A stretch of 64,000 bases of DNA from Delphinus delphis. Lineage: Eukaryota; Chordata; Mammalia; Artiodactyla; Delphinidae. Positions 61,588 to 64,000 of the stretch are shown one piece after another; positions within the stretch are counted from its first letter, which is position 1, and each line of letters starts with the position of its first letter. The notes under the pieces were generated by a model that ran no database searches, was not told where the DNA came from, and saw only the letters and a program-made list of their open reading frames with translations. The position numbers and the translations under genes were made by a program. The stretch covers positions 4,526,001 through 4,590,000 of the forward strand of contig NW_027192650.1 of the NCBI RefSeq assembly GCF_949987515.2. The letters run 5' to 3'.

Positions 61588-63166
61588 TGCCGGGCCGGAT
61601 CCAGATTAGGGCCTGAAGCCATCCTGCAGTGTTGCGGCCAGGTCACAAGAAAGCGAGTTGAAGAAAGGAGCTCAGGGGCACTGTAATTCACAAACCTGCA
61701 GAGTTATAAATGACAGCTATCGTCCAAAAATAGACTGAAGTAAGGCTGCCAAGAGGACTTGAATGTGGGGCAGAATTGCAGGAAACCGATTTCAGGAGGT
61801 AGCCTGGAATTGCATTGAAAGCATAGGAAAAGAGGCAGAACGTCCACAATGATGCACTTGGCCAAAAAGGGCGTATGCGTTTTTTCCTGAATATATTCAG
61901 GAAAAAACGCATACGCCCTTTTTGGCCAACCAAGCAAGCTTGCAAAGGAAATCTGCACTACAATGAAGTCTCACTTCCCCCCGGTCAAAAGGGCCATCTG
62001 AAAAAAGTGTAAAATCCAGAAAGGCAGGACAGGCCATGGAGAACTGGGAGCCTTGTTATGCTGATGGGCGGGATGTAAATTGCCAACAGACACTCGGGAG
62101 AAGTGTATGGTGTTTCCTGAAACATCTAAAAAACAAAGCAACAGAGCCTAGGGCACTGCCACTTATGGTCCTATAGCTTAGGGAAATTAAAATCAAAAAG
62201 ACACAGCCACCCCAAAGTTTGGGACGCCTCTGTTTACAAGAACCTCGTTTACAGTACAAGTTCAACATCGCAGAAAGTGAAAAATGGATAAAGAAGTTGT
62301 GGTATTTACTTACAAAGCAATATCACTCAGCAATGAAATCTATGTCATCAGGCCCTTAGCATCACAATGAGTGGATTCAGGTATGATGATTCTAACTGAA
62401 GTAAGTCACACAGAAAAAGAAACATCATAAGATATCAGTAATACACGGAATGTAAACTTGGCTACACAGGAACTGAATTACAGAACAGAACAGGGTCTCA
62501 AATTTAGAAAACCAACTTATGCTTGCTTAAGGGTAAAGGTGAGTTGGGGTGCTGCATAAAACCAGAGATTGAAATGAGCACAGATAAAGTTCCTTAAGTC
62601 AAATATGGAATAGACAAGAGCTACTCCTTGCTCAACGAAATGGACTCAACACCGCATATTAAACGCCTAAGAATGTACCTGACTAGTAAGTATCTTAAAA
62701 CCTATGGATTGCTATGTCTCCGAAAGAGAATCAAGCATGTGTACAGATGCATAAACGCAGCAGTGATAGGATTGGAGACGTTCGGTGAGCAAATGAAGAC
62801 CCTTTGAATTCATATTACATGGTACCCATTACACGGGTCTTAACTCTCCAGGTTTAAGGTATTCTTCCTTCAGCTAAAACATGCATGTGGAACCCAAGTA
62901 TGATCAACCATGTGAACGGGAGACGTGTTCAAATATGTCTCAGTTTTCCTCCCCTGGTACTCGGGTGCAACATTCCAGACGCTTTACTAACACTCTCCCC
63001 ACTTGGAGAGTCATTCCCTTTAAACTCCTGTTTGGCCCAGTTTGCAATTTCTGCGGAAGATGAACAGGAATAGCGAGAACCAATGAGAGACTAGCTGGAG
63101 GTGTCTGGACGGGCAAATTTAACTCTCATTTCCCACCAGGAAGAGGAATTAACCAAAGGCTCAGCG
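61588..63166 (+). repeat. Satellite monomer 40 (family A)
   Basis: 1579 bp, J2 start with GCCGGATCCAG, palindrome 61858-61929 perfect. Private changes: GAATGTGGGGC near 61760, GTACAGATGC near 62741 and TTGAATTCATATTACATGG near 62804. Confidence 0.95.
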
Positions 63167-64000
63167 TGCCGTGCCGGAACCAGATTAGGGCCTGAAGCCA
63201 TCCTGCGGTGTTGCGGCCAGCTCAAAAGAAAGCGAGTTGAAGAAAGGAGCTCAGGGGCACTGTAATTCACAAACCTGCAGAGTTATAAATGACAGCTATC
63301 GTCCAAAAATAGACTGAAGTAAGGCTGCCAAGAGGACTTGAAAGCGGGGCAGAATTGCAGGAAACCGATTTCAGGAGGTAGACTGGAATTGCATTGAAAG
63401 CATAGGAAAAGAGGCAGAACGTCCACAATGATGCACTTGGCCAAAAAGGGCGTATGCGTTTTTTCCTGAATATATTCAGGAAAAAACGCATACGCCCTTT
63501 TTGGCCAACCAAGCAAGCTTGCAAAGGAAATCTGCACTACAATGAAGTCTCACTTCCCCCTGGTCAAAAGGGCCATCTGAAAAAAGTGTAAAATCCAGAA
63601 AGGCAGGACAGGCCATGGAGAACTGGGAGCCTTGTTATGCTGATGGGCGGGATGTAAATTGCCAACAGACACTTGGGAGAAGTGTATGGTGTTTCCTGAA
63701 ACATCTAAAAAACAAAGCAACAGAGCCTAGGGCACTTCCACTTATGGTCCTATAGCTTAGGGAAATTAAAATCAAAAAGACACAGCCACCCCAAAGTTTG
63801 GAACGGCTCTGTTTACAAGAACCTCGTTTACAGTACAAGTTCAACATCGCAGAAAGTGAAAAATGGATAAAGAACTTGTGGTACTTACGTACAATGCAGT
63901 ATCACTCAGCAATGAAATCTATGTCATCAGGCACGTAGCAGCATAATGAGTAGATTCAGGTACGATGATTCTAACTGAAATAAGTCACACAGAAAAAGAA
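63167..64000 (+). repeat. Satellite monomer 41, truncated by window end (B L1 tract)
   Basis: 834 bp, J3 start, palindrome 63437-63508 perfect. CTTGTGGTACTTACG from 63875 shows the B tract beginning before the window ends; CCTCGTTTACAG upstream is the non-B state. Confidence 0.95.
63875..64000 (+). mobile_element. B-type L1 tract, copy 6 (cut by window end)
   Basis: Contains GTACTTACGTACAATGCAG and AGGCACGTAGCAGCATAATG. It has ATTCAGGTACGATG where other B copies have ATTCAGATACGATG. Confidence 0.8.

Larger units (their letters stand above)
1..64000 (+). repeat. Satellite DNA array, ~1579-bp monomer, 40.5 copies (probable common cetacean satellite)
   Basis: The whole window is one direct tandem array with no insertion or flank. 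Taking the first base of the window as phase, monomers are 1577-1580 bp, and every length difference traces to a few small indels. The length fits the delphinoid form of the common cetacean satellite as I recall it. Internal L1 3' sequence of cetartiodactyl type supports this. Family markers about 1240-1320 bases into each monomer are: A, TTACACGGGTCTTAACTC with CCCAAGTATG; C, TTCCACGGGTTTCAACTACC with CCTAGAGTATG; B, TTCCACGGGTTTCAATTACC with CCCAGAGTATG. Start-junction types are: J1, GAAATAACC then GCGTGCCGTGCC; J2, GAATTAACC then GCATGCCGGGCC; J3, GAATTAACC then GCGTGCCGTGCC; J4, GCGTGCCGTACC. The array form is seen directly; the species assignment is from memory. Confidence 0.97.

Noticed and set aside
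1..64000. Previously undescribed gene system or defence locus
   Set aside because: No non-repeat coding sequence exists in the window; all recurring frames follow the satellite period.

Overview
The window is a single uninterrupted satellite DNA array: 40 complete head-to-tail monomers of 1577-1580 bp plus a partial 41st (63167-64000). No unique flanking DNA, no functional protein gene and no RNA gene is visible. Every long reading frame recurs with the monomer period and is a by-product of the repeat.

The likely source is a toothed whale, probably a delphinoid (dolphin, porpoise, beluga or narwhal). The monomer length matches what I recall of the 'common cetacean satellite', about 1.58 kb in delphinoids against about 1.75 kb in other whales. 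About two thirds of the monomer aligns, from my memory of the consensus, with the 3' end of a cetartiodactyl LINE-1 (end of ORF2 plus 3'UTR, + strand). I recall a published report that L1 is a building block of cetacean satellites. No database search was run, so the species call is an inference.

Monomer layout, in monomer 1 coordinates: 1-84 unrecognised; 85-270 weakly L1-like; 271-342 a perfect 72-bp palindrome (two 36-bp arms, no spacer) resembling a mariner-derived palindromic MITE and lying inside the L1 sequence; 343-868 decayed L1 ORF2 end; 869-about 1170 L1 3'UTR; about 1171-1579 unrecognised sequence with a small hairpin.

Linked markers separate three monomer families, A, C and B, plus recombinants. 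Family markers lie about 1240-1320 bases into the monomer; B also carries a distinctive L1 tract. Region by region: 1-9475 is mostly A; 9476-18949 is a three-monomer block repeated twice; 18950-28426 is mixed; 28427-34743 holds near-identical neighbouring monomers; 36323-55271 is a six-monomer higher-order unit, C-C-A-C-A-B, present twice (9475 and 9474 bp, with one recombinant monomer in the second); 55272-64000 is recombinant-rich and B-rich.

The most unusual signal is that the palindrome stays symmetric in about 30 of 41 copies inside strongly decayed L1. Monomer 4 carries a matched pair of changes, one in each arm, that keeps the palindrome perfect. This suggests arm-to-arm correction.
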